Positions 14,707 to 21,311 of a stretch of DNA of 33,402 nt are shown here, one piece after another (position 1 is the first letter of the stretch; each line of letters starts with the position of its first letter). The notes beneath the pieces are model-generated. The model saw only the letters and a program-made list of their open reading frames with translations. It was not told where the DNA came from and ran no database searches. Position numbers and translations under genes: made by a program. This DNA comes from a virus. The DNA is taken from IMG/VR virus record IMGVR_UViG_3300043419_000490, positions 1-33,402 of that record; one strand, given 5' to 3'.

Positions 14707-15197
14707 TAGTCTTCGCCGAACGGGTCTGTGATGTCATCAGTCACCGGTGCGGCTTTGCGTAGGGGCTTCGGTGGTGCAACCTTGACAGGCTTCACGGTCT
14801 CGACTACGTTGGTAAGCTCGCCGTTCATTTTCTGGCGAGTACCAACAACTACTTGCCATGGCTTGGCTTTCAATGCCGGGAGGTCAAGGTTGCGATATGC
14901 ATCTTGAGTCATACGCCCGACCATGCCATCAAGCAATATAGTTAGTTTCGCTTTGTCGTTGCCATACGTGGTTTTCGTATACTGGACAAACCGGAAGGGT
15001 TGTCCATCGTCATCGCCTACCTCGGTGGTTTCAAATACCCACTTCAGGTTAGGCTCGAGAACGTTTGGATCGTCAAACGATTTGCTTTGTACGGCTTCAA
15101 CATCTACCAATGCGCAGGCGTAAATGCCTGCCTCAGCTGTACTAAACTTTTTGCCACTTCCTTCACTGAAGGTCGTGTGCTGTGCAAAGAATCCCAT
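14706..15197 (-). CDS. SSB-like protein with acidic C-terminal tail (163 aa)
   Basis: I chose ATG 15197 (MGFFAQHTTFSEGSGKKF) because AAGGAG lies 7 bases upstream; longer in-frame starts have no such signal. The chain is beta-rich (YACALVDVEAVQSKSF, EPNLKWVFETTEVGDD, PFRFVQYTKTTYGNDKAK), like phage single-stranded-DNA-binding or DUF2815-type proteins. It ends in a basic stretch (PPKPLRKAAP) followed by the acidic DDITDPFGED, a typical SSB partner-binding tail. It lies just after the helicase/primase genes and has its own promoter at 15312-15339. It likely coats ssDNA during replication. Confidence 0.6.
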   Translation of the reverse strand: MGFFAQHTTFSEGSGKKFSTAEAGIYACALVDVEAVQSKSFDDPNVLEPNLKWVFETTEVGDDDGQPFRFVQYTKTTYGNDKAKLTILLDGMVGRMTQDAYRNLDLPALKAKPWQVVVGTRQKMNGELTNVVETVKPVKVAPPKPLRKAAPVTDDITDPFGED

Positions 15198-15210
15198 TAT
15201 CAAACTCCTT

Positions 15211-15223
15211 GAGCCACTGGCTC
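15211..15223 (-). promoter_or_regulatory. Palindrome beside the SSB-like ribosome-binding site
   Basis: GAGCCA, one base, TGGCTC lies directly upstream of the AAGGAG used by ATG 15197. It could be an operator or a translational control site, for example for autoregulation by the encoded ssDNA/RNA-binding protein. Confidence 0.45.
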
Positions 15224-15311
15224 TTTGATATGTCGGTGATGGAAAGGTCTTTACCGGAACCACTGGGGCCGCCCTTGCGGGCATTTTCACATCCATCACC
15301 AACACACAAAC

Positions 15312-15339
15312 TATATACCCACACAGTGGATATTGTCAA
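15312..15339 (-). promoter_or_regulatory. Promoter for the SSB-like gene
   Basis: On the minus strand TTGACA (15334-15339), 16 bases, TATATA (15312-15317). The spacer begins with ATATCCAC, resembling the spacer of the 22338 promoter. The leader to ATG 15197 is about 105 bases and includes a GCCC-GCAA-GGGC hairpin. Confidence 0.65.
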
Positions 15340-15382
15340 ACACTTATTTATGCCGGTACAAAGTTCCGACCCACTCCTTGTA

Positions 15383-15428
15383 ATGGGCATCAGTATGCCC
15401 GCCTAAGCGGGCGGTACTGATTGCCCAT
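15383..15428. repeat. 46-base inverted repeat (long hairpin)
   Basis: Left arm ATGGGCATCAGTATGCCCGC, loop CTAA, right arm GCGGGCGGTACTGATTGCCC plus AT. Nearly all bases pair, with small mismatches or bulges near the middle of the arms. No T-tract follows on either strand. Confidence 0.8.
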
Positions 15429-15457
15429 AGGGGGTTTTCAAAGGGGGATTTATCCTA

Positions 15458-15495
15458 ACGGTACAAGAGTACAACTCTTAAGCGTACCGTTTTTT
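15458..15495 (+). terminator. Nested hairpin followed by T-tract
   Basis: Outer arms ACGGTAC and GTACCGT, inner arms AAGAG and CTCTT, then TTTTTT on the plus strand. It would stop rightward transcription from entering the helicase gene antisense. On the minus strand there is no T-tract, so it is not a normal end for the helicase transcript. Confidence 0.6.
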
Positions 15496-15507
15496 GTACC
15501 GATAGAT

Positions 15508-16845
15508 TTAGCCCACTTTTACCCAAGGACTCCGAGCAAAGTCAGGGTCAATCTTGCGTATCAAACCGGCATCTTTCATTGATTCCAGGAACGCAAGCGC
15601 CACCTGTTTATTGTTACCAATGACGGCAGCTAGAGCATTCCCGGACATCTTCTCATTTTGATCTAAAGCCGTTAGCACCCGGTCGGTTAGCATCTGCTCC
15701 TTCGTTGCTTCAGCCCCGCCTACGCAGTGCTGTAAGCGCATCCCGCCGTCTTCGTCGGTTACGATTGTGTACGACACTTCCACAAAGTCTTCTTCGCCAA
15801 TGTGGCGCTGCTTAGTTGTCTTCATGGTGTAGATGCCGTCTTTGTTTTCAACGGTTGCCACAAGGTCAGCCTGTGCCGCAATCTCACCTGCTCCACGCAT
15901 AGCCTCATGAGCCACAGGCCCGGCGTGTATGCCCTTCTTGTGATGGTGTAGGGCAATGATGGCAGCGCCGCTTTCATTGATGCCTTTCATCCGATCATAG
16001 AGTTTAGCCATGTCGGTGTTGCTGTTCTCGTCGTAGCCGTGAACGCGCACAAAAGTATCAAGGATAACAATCGAGATGTCATGGTCTTTGACGTACTGCA
16101 CAATGTCTGCCATGTGTTCGGCGTTGTCGAGTTTCACCATTTGCTTTTGCATAATGTGGACGTTCTCACAAGCCCCTGGCGATAGTTTGAAGAATCGCTG
16201 AAAGAATCTACCAACGCCCATTTCTTCATTGATGTAGAGAATGTTGCACTTTGTAACCGGTAGGCAACCCATCCACATCGAGCCTTCGTTACAAGCCCTC
16301 ACAAGGTCAACAGCAATCCAAGACTTACCGCCACCGGGTGGTGCCGTTATAAAATGCATACCACCACGGGTTATAAGATTCTCAACCAACCACTGAGCAT
16401 CATCGGCTTGTGCAGCTAACTCGCAGAATGCTTGCCAGTTTAGAAATTCTAGTTTCCGCTTAGGCTGTACCTTTACCGCCAACTGTTCCCGTAGCATCGC
16501 AGGGGTTAGCGGTTCCCGGTCGGACTCTGGCCAGTCAGACCAAGCCCGCCCGGCTTTGACGGCTACGTCTGACTCATCCATCGGCGGATCACACCACTGT
16601 AGATTCCACGCAAGCGCCGCCGGGTACGCTGAATCGTAATCGATGCCGGTGCTACGGAGGTATCCAATGTAAGCGGTTAGAGCGTTATCCCGCCCACCGT
16701 AAGGCCCGCCACCCTCTGGGTGCCGGGTGTAGAGTTTCGCCATCGTGCCATCACCTGACGGCTCACCCGGTTCCCGTTGCTTCCGCTCCGGCTTAGGGTC
16801 GGGAAAGTCTGGGATGTCCCAGATAGATGTGATTTTAGGATCCAA
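15508..16845 (-). CDS. RecA-fold replicative helicase with PriCT-like N-terminus (about 445 aa)
   Basis: Walker A is TAPPGGGKSWIAVDL and Walker B is ISIVILDTFVRVHG, typical of RepA/DnaB-like hexameric helicases. The N-terminal ~100 residues (GRDNALTAYIGYLRSTG then AWNLQWCDPPMDESDVAVKA) resemble the primase C-terminal 1 domain that follows AEP primases, so the primase and helicase here look like a split PrimPol-helicase. The C-terminus has a winged-helix-like end (GNALAAVIGNNKQVALAFL). A TTG start at 16845 with GGAG seven bases upstream is preferred; a TTG at 16884 is also open. It overlaps the primase end by a few bases. Confidence 0.8.
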   Translation of the reverse strand: MDPKITSIWDIPDFPDPKPERKQREPGEPSGDGTMAKLYTRHPEGGGPYGGRDNALTAYIGYLRSTGIDYDSAYPAALAWNLQWCDPPMDESDVAVKAGRAWSDWPESDREPLTPAMLREQLAVKVQPKRKLEFLNWQAFCELAAQADDAQWLVENLITRGGMHFITAPPGGGKSWIAVDLVRACNEGSMWMGCLPVTKCNILYINEEMGVGRFFQRFFKLSPGACENVHIMQKQMVKLDNAEHMADIVQYVKDHDISIVILDTFVRVHGYDENSNTDMAKLYDRMKGINESGAAIIALHHHKKGIHAGPVAHEAMRGAGEIAAQADLVATVENKDGIYTMKTTKQRHIGEEDFVEVSYTIVTDEDGGMRLQHCVGGAEATKEQMLTDRVLTALDQNEKMSGNALAAVIGNNKQVALAFLESMKDAGLIRKIDPDFARSPWVKVG

Positions 16846-17704
16846 AGTAATACTCCATAATTTCCGGCAGGTCGGCACGGACAATGTCTAATCGATATTC
16901 CCAAGCGGCGTTGCTTTCAAACGCTTGACAGGCTTCCTCAGCTTCAAGGAAGAACACATCCAGTAGGTCGGTTATCCTACCGCTTGCATGGCGGATGCGG
17001 GGTATCGCTCTGCCTAGTTGCCCTTGCTTTGCGGAAGCCAGCAGGGCATCTAACCTGCCATCTTTTAGGTGCCGAACTATCAAGGATTCCTTGTGGGTTG
17101 GACGCATAGCCCCGCCTTTTAGCAAAGTTACCGCCTTGGGGTTATCTGATTCCTTCCAGTTCAAGGTGCCGGGGATACGCATGATGCGATCAACATTGCC
17201 TACCGGGTCGGTTCCTAAGATGATGCTGTTTTGCCAAGAGCGTATCTTTGCCTCGATGGCTGTACGGTCTTTTGTGTTGCGGCAGTTGGCAACCGCTGGG
17301 AGCATCACGTACCCGTGCCATCCGTTACCGGTGTGAATAACGATGTCGCACCCGTCAAGTAAATCTAGACTACTGCCGGGTACTTTTGCATCAAGGTCAA
17401 TCCAGACTGCACCAACCTGCTCGATGCTATCCTTACCGAGCTTACGCCCTGGACCTTCAGGAGCGGCACGGGGACACACTCCAACGTAGACATCGTAGCC
17501 ACGCATGGCAAGGCTCATGATGTGTTGGGTTAGGGCTTGCCCTTCCTCGCCCTTTAGGCAATGTGGCAGCCTGTAGGTGGTTCGGTTAGCGTGGGGCTTG
17601 ACCTTAGATAAAGGTCTAATCTCAATGAAGCCGTCTTGATACGGCTTGAATAGATGCCGGAGAAAGGCGATAGCCTGACCCGCATCCGTGGCAGGGAGTG
17701 CCAT
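16835..17704 (-). CDS. AEP-family primase (289 aa)
   Basis: This is an archaeo-eukaryotic-type primase, synthesising primers for phage replication. Visible motifs are the metal-binding AVWIDLDAK (about 93-101), HTGNGWHGYVML (about 120-131) and DRIMRIPGTLNWK (about 168-180), in the order expected for RepB/PrimPol-type catalytic domains. An N-terminal segment (IEIRPLSKVK) precedes the core. The PriCT part appears in the next gene. Start ATG 17704 follows a structured leader (17715-17796) with only a weak ribosome-binding sequence, which may control translation. Confidence 0.82.
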   Translation of the reverse strand: MALPATDAGQAIAFLRHLFKPYQDGFIEIRPLSKVKPHANRTTYRLPHCLKGEEGQALTQHIMSLAMRGYDVYVGVCPRAAPEGPGRKLGKDSIEQVGAVWIDLDAKVPGSSLDLLDGCDIVIHTGNGWHGYVMLPAVANCRNTKDRTAIEAKIRSWQNSIILGTDPVGNVDRIMRIPGTLNWKESDNPKAVTLLKGGAMRPTHKESLIVRHLKDGRLDALLASAKQGQLGRAIPRIRHASGRITDLLDVFFLEAEEACQAFESNAAWEYRLDIVRADLPEIMEYYFGS

Positions 17705-17714
17705 GATGTACCAA

Positions 17715-17796
17715 CTTTCTGTGTGTTGTTTCCATCCTTGTGTGGAGGCTCCCGGGGATCAGCCGGGAGTTGGCAAAGCCTATTCCACACAGAAAG
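17715..17796 (-). promoter_or_regulatory. Structured leader upstream of the primase gene
   Basis: Between VRR-NUC and primase genes, 11-base arms CTTTCTGTGTG (17715-17725) and CACACAGAAAG (17786-17796) enclose a second hairpin, CTCCCGG (17749-17755) with CCGGGAG (17763-17769). No Shine-Dalgarno close to the primase ATG is evident, so the structure may control translation, or act as an operator or RNA processing site. Confidence 0.5.
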
Positions 17797-17807
17797 GAAC
17801 ATCCACA

Positions 17808-18167
17808 TTATACATCAAAAGCAAACCCGACATGATCCGCTATCGCCTTGGCGGCATCGTGCCAAGAGTACGCAACAATGAAAGTGTAGCCGTGCGGCTG
17901 GAGAGCATCCCTAAAAGATACCTGCCTCGGTGTTAGCCTTCCCTTGCCTGCCTTCATCTCGATGAAAAGACCGGGAGTGGGAACCGGTAGGAAGATGTCC
18001 CAAACACCGGCAAGGACACCCATGGCTTTGAACTTTGCAGCTGTACGCGGGTCACGGTAGCCACCGTTGGGGCAATGGTATATCGTAGCAAGCTCAGGGT
18101 GTTTAGCCGCCATCAAGCGTACCCAAGTAATCAGGGCTATCTGCTCCCGGTCTTCAAGATGCTTCAC
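17808..18167 (-). CDS. VRR-NUC domain nuclease (119 aa)
   Basis: The whole protein is a minimal VRR-NUC fold: EDREQIALITWVRLMA, HCPNGGYRDPRTAAKFKAMG, then AGVWDIFLPVP (catalytic D), GLFIEMKAGKGRLTPRQVSF (ExK plus the Q helix). This family contains Holliday-junction or flap nucleases, and stand-alone phage copies sit in replication blocks. Start is GTG at 18167, overlapping the sigma-factor stop as GTGA. It probably processes branched DNA before packaging or during recombination with the ERF protein. Confidence 0.88.
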   Translation of the reverse strand: MKHLEDREQIALITWVRLMAAKHPELATIYHCPNGGYRDPRTAAKFKAMGVLAGVWDIFLPVPTPGLFIEMKAGKGRLTPRQVSFRDALQPHGYTFIVAYSWHDAAKAIADHVGFAFDV

Positions 18168-19015
18168 GTCAAATCCTCAACTTCGTAGCGCCCCCGGATG
18201 GTTGCTAGGGCTGATTCTATCTGCGCCTCGATGACTGACACGGGTGTCTTGTACCGGCTGGCTATCGTCCGCAGGGTCTCCGGCTTACTGCCATCCAAAC
18301 CAAAGCGCCTTACAAGCAAATAGCGGGAATCGTCATCCAGCGATAGCAAAGCATCGCCAAGCCTATCTGCCCATGTATCAGCGATAAACGCCTCCTCGGG
18401 GCTTGTGGAGGCTCCTAGTACCCTGCAATCCTCATACACCAGACCATCCGTGCCAGCGACCGGGACATTGATACTCACCGGCTGTACTTGCTGGCTGTCC
18501 CTGGCGATGCCTATCATCGTAACCGATAGCCCCGTATAGGTTGAGAGCTCCTCATCGGTTGGAGCCGTGCCGTGCTGATGGAGGTGTTGATCGTGTGCCT
18601 TACGGATTCGCAACCACTTGTATATGGTGTGCTCGGATACCCGTATGGTCTTGCTTTGGGTTGACTGGTAACGCCTGTACTTCTGAATAATCCACTTCAT
18701 GGCGAAAGTGCTGAACCGTAGCCCCCGGCTGGAGTCCCACCGGGTAATGGCGATGATAAGACCCTGAAGGCAGAACGCCACGGCGTCCTCAAAGTCATCT
18801 TGCTTGTGTATCTGCTTGGCCATCTCTTTACATAGGCCGGTGTTACGGTGAACCATTTCAGCCATGCACTCTTTGGGCATGATGCCCGCCGCCCATGCCT
18901 GATGCAGTAAGACCATCTCATCGTGAGACAACAAACGCTCCGGCGCCTTGGATAAAGCCCGGAGCGTCTGCCGTATGCTTGCCTTACTTGGTGGCAAGTG
19001 CAATCCAATCAACAT
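18164..19015 (-). CDS. Sigma-70-family transcription factor (283 aa)
   Basis: The sequence shows the core of a housekeeping-type sigma factor. Region 2 runs from NTGLCKEMAKQIHKQ (about 58-72) through AVAFCLQGLIIAITRWDSSR to GLRFSTFAMKWIIQKYRRYQ (about 98-117). A region 3-like helix pair follows (TAPTDEELSTYTGLSV, about 150-165), and region 4 is LRTIASRYKTPVSVIEAQIE at about 248-267 after RYLLVRRFGLDG. Region 1.1 is absent. Phage sigma factors of this size redirect host RNA polymerase to middle or late promoters. It overlaps the Tad2-like gene by 32 bases and VRR-NUC by 4. A candidate target is TGTGGGATA(C/G)T. Confidence 0.8.
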   Translation of the reverse strand: MLIGLHLPPSKASIRQTLRALSKAPERLLSHDEMVLLHQAWAAGIMPKECMAEMVHRNTGLCKEMAKQIHKQDDFEDAVAFCLQGLIIAITRWDSSRGLRFSTFAMKWIIQKYRRYQSTQSKTIRVSEHTIYKWLRIRKAHDQHLHQHGTAPTDEELSTYTGLSVTMIGIARDSQQVQPVSINVPVAGTDGLVYEDCRVLGASTSPEEAFIADTWADRLGDALLSLDDDSRYLLVRRFGLDGSKPETLRTIASRYKTPVSVIEAQIESALATIRGRYEVEDLT

Positions 19016-19202
19016 TAGATGTCATGCCGTTATAGATGCCATGCCTCCAATCAGTAGCGAATAGATCTACAGTAAAGATGACAAAGTTTGAATCAGATAG
19101 ATCATGAATGTCCTCGATAAAAATATAGTCTGTGCTACTCCATGCAATCCTGGAGATAGCAAAACCATTTTTTAGATGTTCAATTGCAGCCTCAAATGTC
19201 AT
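18984..19202 (-). CDS. Tad2-like (DUF2829-type) protein (72 aa)
   Basis: The ATG at 19202 is chosen because CAGGAG lies 8 bases upstream and translation begins MTFEAAIEHLKNGFAISRIA, the classic front of DUF2829. The end motif TVDLFATDWRHGIYNG and a following DWIALA complete the domain, with a short YIFIEDIHDLSDSN between. Tad2, the best-known member, sequesters the Thoeris signal molecule. It sits between a methyltransferase and a sigma factor, and is moderately AT-rich. Closest in the window to the domain at 12615-12854 by its LFATDW motif. The anti-Thoeris role is inferred. Confidence 0.7.
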   Translation of the reverse strand: MTFEAAIEHLKNGFAISRIAWSSTDYIFIEDIHDLSDSNFVIFTVDLFATDWRHGIYNGMTSNVDWIALATK

Positions 19203-19204
19203 CA

Positions 19205-20167
19205 CTATACTCCTGCAATCCTCTTGCCGATCCATCTCATTACAGGAACGGCCATACTATTACCGATTGCGATATACCGTGAGCTGTCTGGCGTGTTTGA
19301 CATAATGTCTGTATATCCATCTGGGAAACCTTGAAGGCGTTCACACTCGGTAGGTGTAAGTTTACGCACTAAGACATGATGGCGTACCAATGGAGTATGA
19401 CCACCACCTGTTCCGAATCTGGCTATTACCGTTTGACTTGTCTTTGGTTCTTCTTTCAGCCGTGCATCAGTTTGGTTGTGTTGATACATCACAGGTACTA
19501 GGTTGTAACATTCGTCTCCTGATGGACCTCCGGTTCCTTTAGCCCACTTTGAAGATACAGAGCCCGTGATAGATGCATCGGCAATGCCTTGCCCCTTCGT
19601 TCGGCTCGCTTTATGATTCCCTGACAAGCTCTCTGGCTCAAATAGTATTTCTCCGGCACGTCTGCTGTCCCCTGAAGAATGTGCGATAACAAAGACTCTT
19701 CTACGTCTTTGGGGCACTCCAAAGTACTGAGCGTCAAGCACTCGGTAGGCGAACCCATACCCGAGTTGCCCCAACGCCCCGATGAAGGAACCAAAATCCC
19801 GTCCTCCTGAGCTGGACAAAACACCGGGGACGTTTTCCCAGATAACCCATTCTGGGCGGTAGTGGTCAACCATTGCAACGAAAGTGAGGGCAAGGTTTCC
19901 CCTTGGATCGTCAAGCCCTTTGCGGAGTCCGGCAACGCTGAAGGACTGGCAGGGAGTCCCTCCGACAAGAACGTCAACTGCATCTCTTTCAATATCCCAC
20001 TCCCTAAATCTGGTCATGTCACCAAGGTTAGCCACTCCAGGATAGTGATGGGCTAACACCTTGGACGGAAACTTTTCAATCTCTGCAAAGGCAACGGGAG
20101 TCCAACCAAGGGACTCCCATGCAACGCTTGCAGCTTCAATGCCGCTACACACACTCAGGTATCTCAC
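19205..20167 (-). CDS. C5-cytosine DNA methyltransferase (about 320 aa)
   Basis: All main motifs of the C5-cytosine class are present in order: I, VRYLSVCSGIEAASVAW; IV, VLVGGTPCQSFS with the catalytic Cys; VI, WVIWENVPG; VIII, FGVPQRRRRVFVIAHS; and, after a target-recognition region, KLTPTECERLQGFPDGYTD and IGNSMAVPVMRWIG (X). A GTG at 20167 is preferred, overlapping the zinc-ribbon gene stop as GTGA. No cognate restriction gene is seen, so it most likely protects phage DNA. It is the second methyltransferase in the window and of a different chemical class from that at 10934-12073. Confidence 0.9.
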   Translation of the reverse strand: MRYLSVCSGIEAASVAWESLGWTPVAFAEIEKFPSKVLAHHYPGVANLGDMTRFREWDIERDAVDVLVGGTPCQSFSVAGLRKGLDDPRGNLALTFVAMVDHYRPEWVIWENVPGVLSSSGGRDFGSFIGALGQLGYGFAYRVLDAQYFGVPQRRRRVFVIAHSSGDSRRAGEILFEPESLSGNHKASRTKGQGIADASITGSVSSKWAKGTGGPSGDECYNLVPVMYQHNQTDARLKEEPKTSQTVIARFGTGGGHTPLVRHHVLVRKLTPTECERLQGFPDGYTDIMSNTPDSSRYIAIGNSMAVPVMRWIGKRIAGV

Positions 20168-20472
20168 TTGACACCCTGCGCCTTGAGCATCGCTGGTTTT
20201 GTCTCCCACTCGTACCGCATGGCATCACGGGTGGCAGATACCAAAGCAAGGAACAGCATAACTGCAACCGCAGTAACAACACCGGCGCGGATGGAATCCC
20301 GGACCGCCCGCTTGCGTCCAAGGTATGCATCCCGGTTAGCCTCCAGCGCATAGTGCCGCTCCCTGAGCTTCTGGGCTTGCGCTTGCTGGTCTTGCCACTC
20401 GGATACACGGCAAGCCGTACACGTCTTGTCAAAATCGATTACTTCACTACCGCACTCTATGCATCGTCGCAT
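20164..20472 (-). CDS. Zinc-ribbon, single-pass membrane protein (102 aa)
   Basis: An N-terminal zinc ribbon (RRCIECGSEVIDFDKTCTAC: two CxxC pairs, about residues 4-7 and 17-20) is followed by a charged, helical coil (QQAQAQKLRERHYALEANRD) and one transmembrane helix near residues 66-82 (VVTAVAVMLFLALVSAT). The ATG is preceded by GGGAGATAAG, the strong ribosome-binding sequence shared with other early genes here. I do not recognise a specific family. It resembles zinc-ribbon membrane proteins of unknown role; host membrane interaction or superinfection exclusion are possibilities. Confidence 0.6.
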   Translation of the reverse strand: MRRCIECGSEVIDFDKTCTACRVSEWQDQQAQAQKLRERHYALEANRDAYLGRKRAVRDSIRAGVVTAVAVMLFLALVSATRDAMRYEWETKPAMLKAQGVK

Positions 20473-20492
20473 TTTCTTATCTCCCTATCTAC

Positions 20493-20717
20493 CTATTCGC
20501 CCGGTTGCTCTGGTGCTTCCGGTGCCTTGCCCTTACGCAGTGTCCTACGCAGTAACAGCTGCTTGCTCAGTTCCGCAGGATCCATGTCCATCGCTTCAGC
20601 CAGTGCAATCAAAGATGTATCGCTAGGCGCTTTCTTACCGGTCATATAGTCACTGATGCGTGGCTGCTTGAAACCAGTACGCCGAGAAAGCTCGTTTTGT
20701 GTCAATCCTCTAATCAT
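20493..20717 (-). CDS. HTH repressor-like regulator, Xre/Cro type (74 aa)
   Basis: The helix-turn-helix GLTQNELSRRTGFKQPRISD (residues 4-23) with YMTGKKAPSDTSLIALAEAM after it is the standard Xre/Cro fold. It ends in a basic, proline-rich tail. It is transcribed divergently from the rightward early operon and shares a ~100 bp AT-rich control region with it, as expected for a Cro- or CI-like switch. The ATG lies 6 bases after a TATATA box (20724-20729), so the transcript may be leaderless. It probably binds the AT-rich palindromes between 20718 and 20790. Confidence 0.78.
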   Translation of the reverse strand: MIRGLTQNELSRRTGFKQPRISDYMTGKKAPSDTSLIALAEAMDMDPAELSKQLLLRRTLRKGKAPEAPEQPGE

Positions 20718-20723
20718 GTCCCA

Positions 20724-20754
20724 TATATACCATATATATATAATAGCCTGTCAA
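20724..20754 (-). promoter_or_regulatory. Promoter of the HTH repressor gene, possibly leaderless
   Basis: TTGACA at 20749-20754 and TATATA at 20724-20729 on the minus strand with a long 19-base spacer (18 to an alternative TATAT). Six bases separate the -10 from ATG 20717, so the mRNA may start at the start codon, as known for lambda cI. Confidence 0.6.
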
Positions 20755-20758
20755 CACC

Positions 20759-20787
20759 TTGCAATATATATATTGCCGGTGTATATT
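20759..20787 (+). promoter_or_regulatory. Rightward early promoter
   Basis: TTGCAA (20759-20764), 17-base spacer, TATATT (20782-20787), with the core GGTGTATATT shared with the promoters at 9732 and 22338. Start of transcription near 20794. Confidence 0.85.
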
Positions 20788-20820
20788 GTTGATGTACCAA
20801 GTGGTACGGGAGATAAGTAA

Positions 20821-21072
20821 ATGAAGACATCAGCAATCGCAACAGTCAAGTGGGCAATCGAAGAAGGCATGGGCCTTCAGCTCAGCAGTCCTTCAGGCTT
20901 GCACGACATCGACCTTAACGAAGCCATCGACGCAATCAACGAGTGTGAAGACGAAGATATCCGGGTAGAAGACGATGTGGTCATCTTTGGTATGGGCGAT
21001 GTCTGCATCAAGATTGCAGATCCAGATGACTACAACGCGGATGCATCCAACCACGTAACGGGAGATAAGTAA
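20821..21072 (+). CDS. Small acidic early protein, paralogue A (83 aa)
   Basis: First gene of the rightward operon, with GGGAGATAAG before the ATG and promoter at 20759-20787. It is acidic, with DIDLNEAIDAINECEDEDIR in the middle, VVIFGMGDVCIKIADPDD near the end and TGDK at the C-terminus. The next gene repeats this plan, so the two look like an ancient duplication. The family is not recognised. Early promoter and small acidic character suggest a host-takeover or protein-mimic role, which is inference. Confidence 0.65.
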   Translation: MKTSAIATVKWAIEEGMGLQLSSPSGLHDIDLNEAIDAINECEDEDIRVEDDVVIFGMGDVCIKIADPDDYNADASNHVTGDK

Positions 21073-21311
21073 TGACACTTTTCCAACAGGCCTACGAGAT
21101 GGTAGAGATTGCCGATGAACAAGGCAAGACCATCAAGGCTCACGGGCTAAAAGATTGGCACGAGCTCACGTTAGATGAAGCCCAAGACTGGCTCATTTAC
21201 GAGCGTGACAAGAACAGTAAGTTTTTCATTGAAGGCAACCTAATCAAGTTCAATGATTGCACCGTTTGGATCAGCATCACTGACCCAGACACCACGGGAG
21301 ATAAAGAATGA
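21072..21311 (+). CDS. Small acidic early protein, paralogue B (79 aa)
   Basis: Starts in TAATG overlap with paralogue A. It shows the same layout: helical front (AYEMVEIADEQGKTIKA), LTLDEAQDWLIYERD corresponding to LNEAIDAINE, then IEGNLIKFNDCTVWISITDP and a TGDKE end. Its final codons also serve as the ribosome-binding sequence GGGAGATAA of the ERF gene, and the same is true in paralogue A, so the shared TGDK may come from the embedded signal and not from selection on protein. Function unknown. Confidence 0.65.
   Translation: MTLFQQAYEMVEIADEQGKTIKAHGLKDWHELTLDEAQDWLIYERDKNSKFFIEGNLIKFNDCTVWISITDPDTTGDKE

Larger units (their letters stand above)
15198..15507. other. 310-base non-coding, palindrome-rich gap; possible replication origin
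   Basis: No gene is seen. It holds the promoter at 15312-15339, a 46-base near-perfect inverted repeat (15383-15428), another hairpin with a T-tract (15458-15495), and several copies of GGTAC or GTACC. It separates primase/helicase from the SSB-like gene. Such a dense set of palindromes next to replication genes fits an origin, but could be only transcriptional signals. Confidence 0.5.
20718..20820. promoter_or_regulatory. Divergent control region of repressor and early operon
   Basis: About 100 bases of AT-rich sequence between divergent genes. Besides the two promoters it holds the perfect palindrome CAATATATATATTG (20762-20775), runs of TATATA in CCATATATAC and a hairpin GTACCA/TGGTAC (20794-20807) in the early leader. 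It is the likely lysis-lysogeny or early-timing switch for the HTH protein. Confidence 0.75.
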
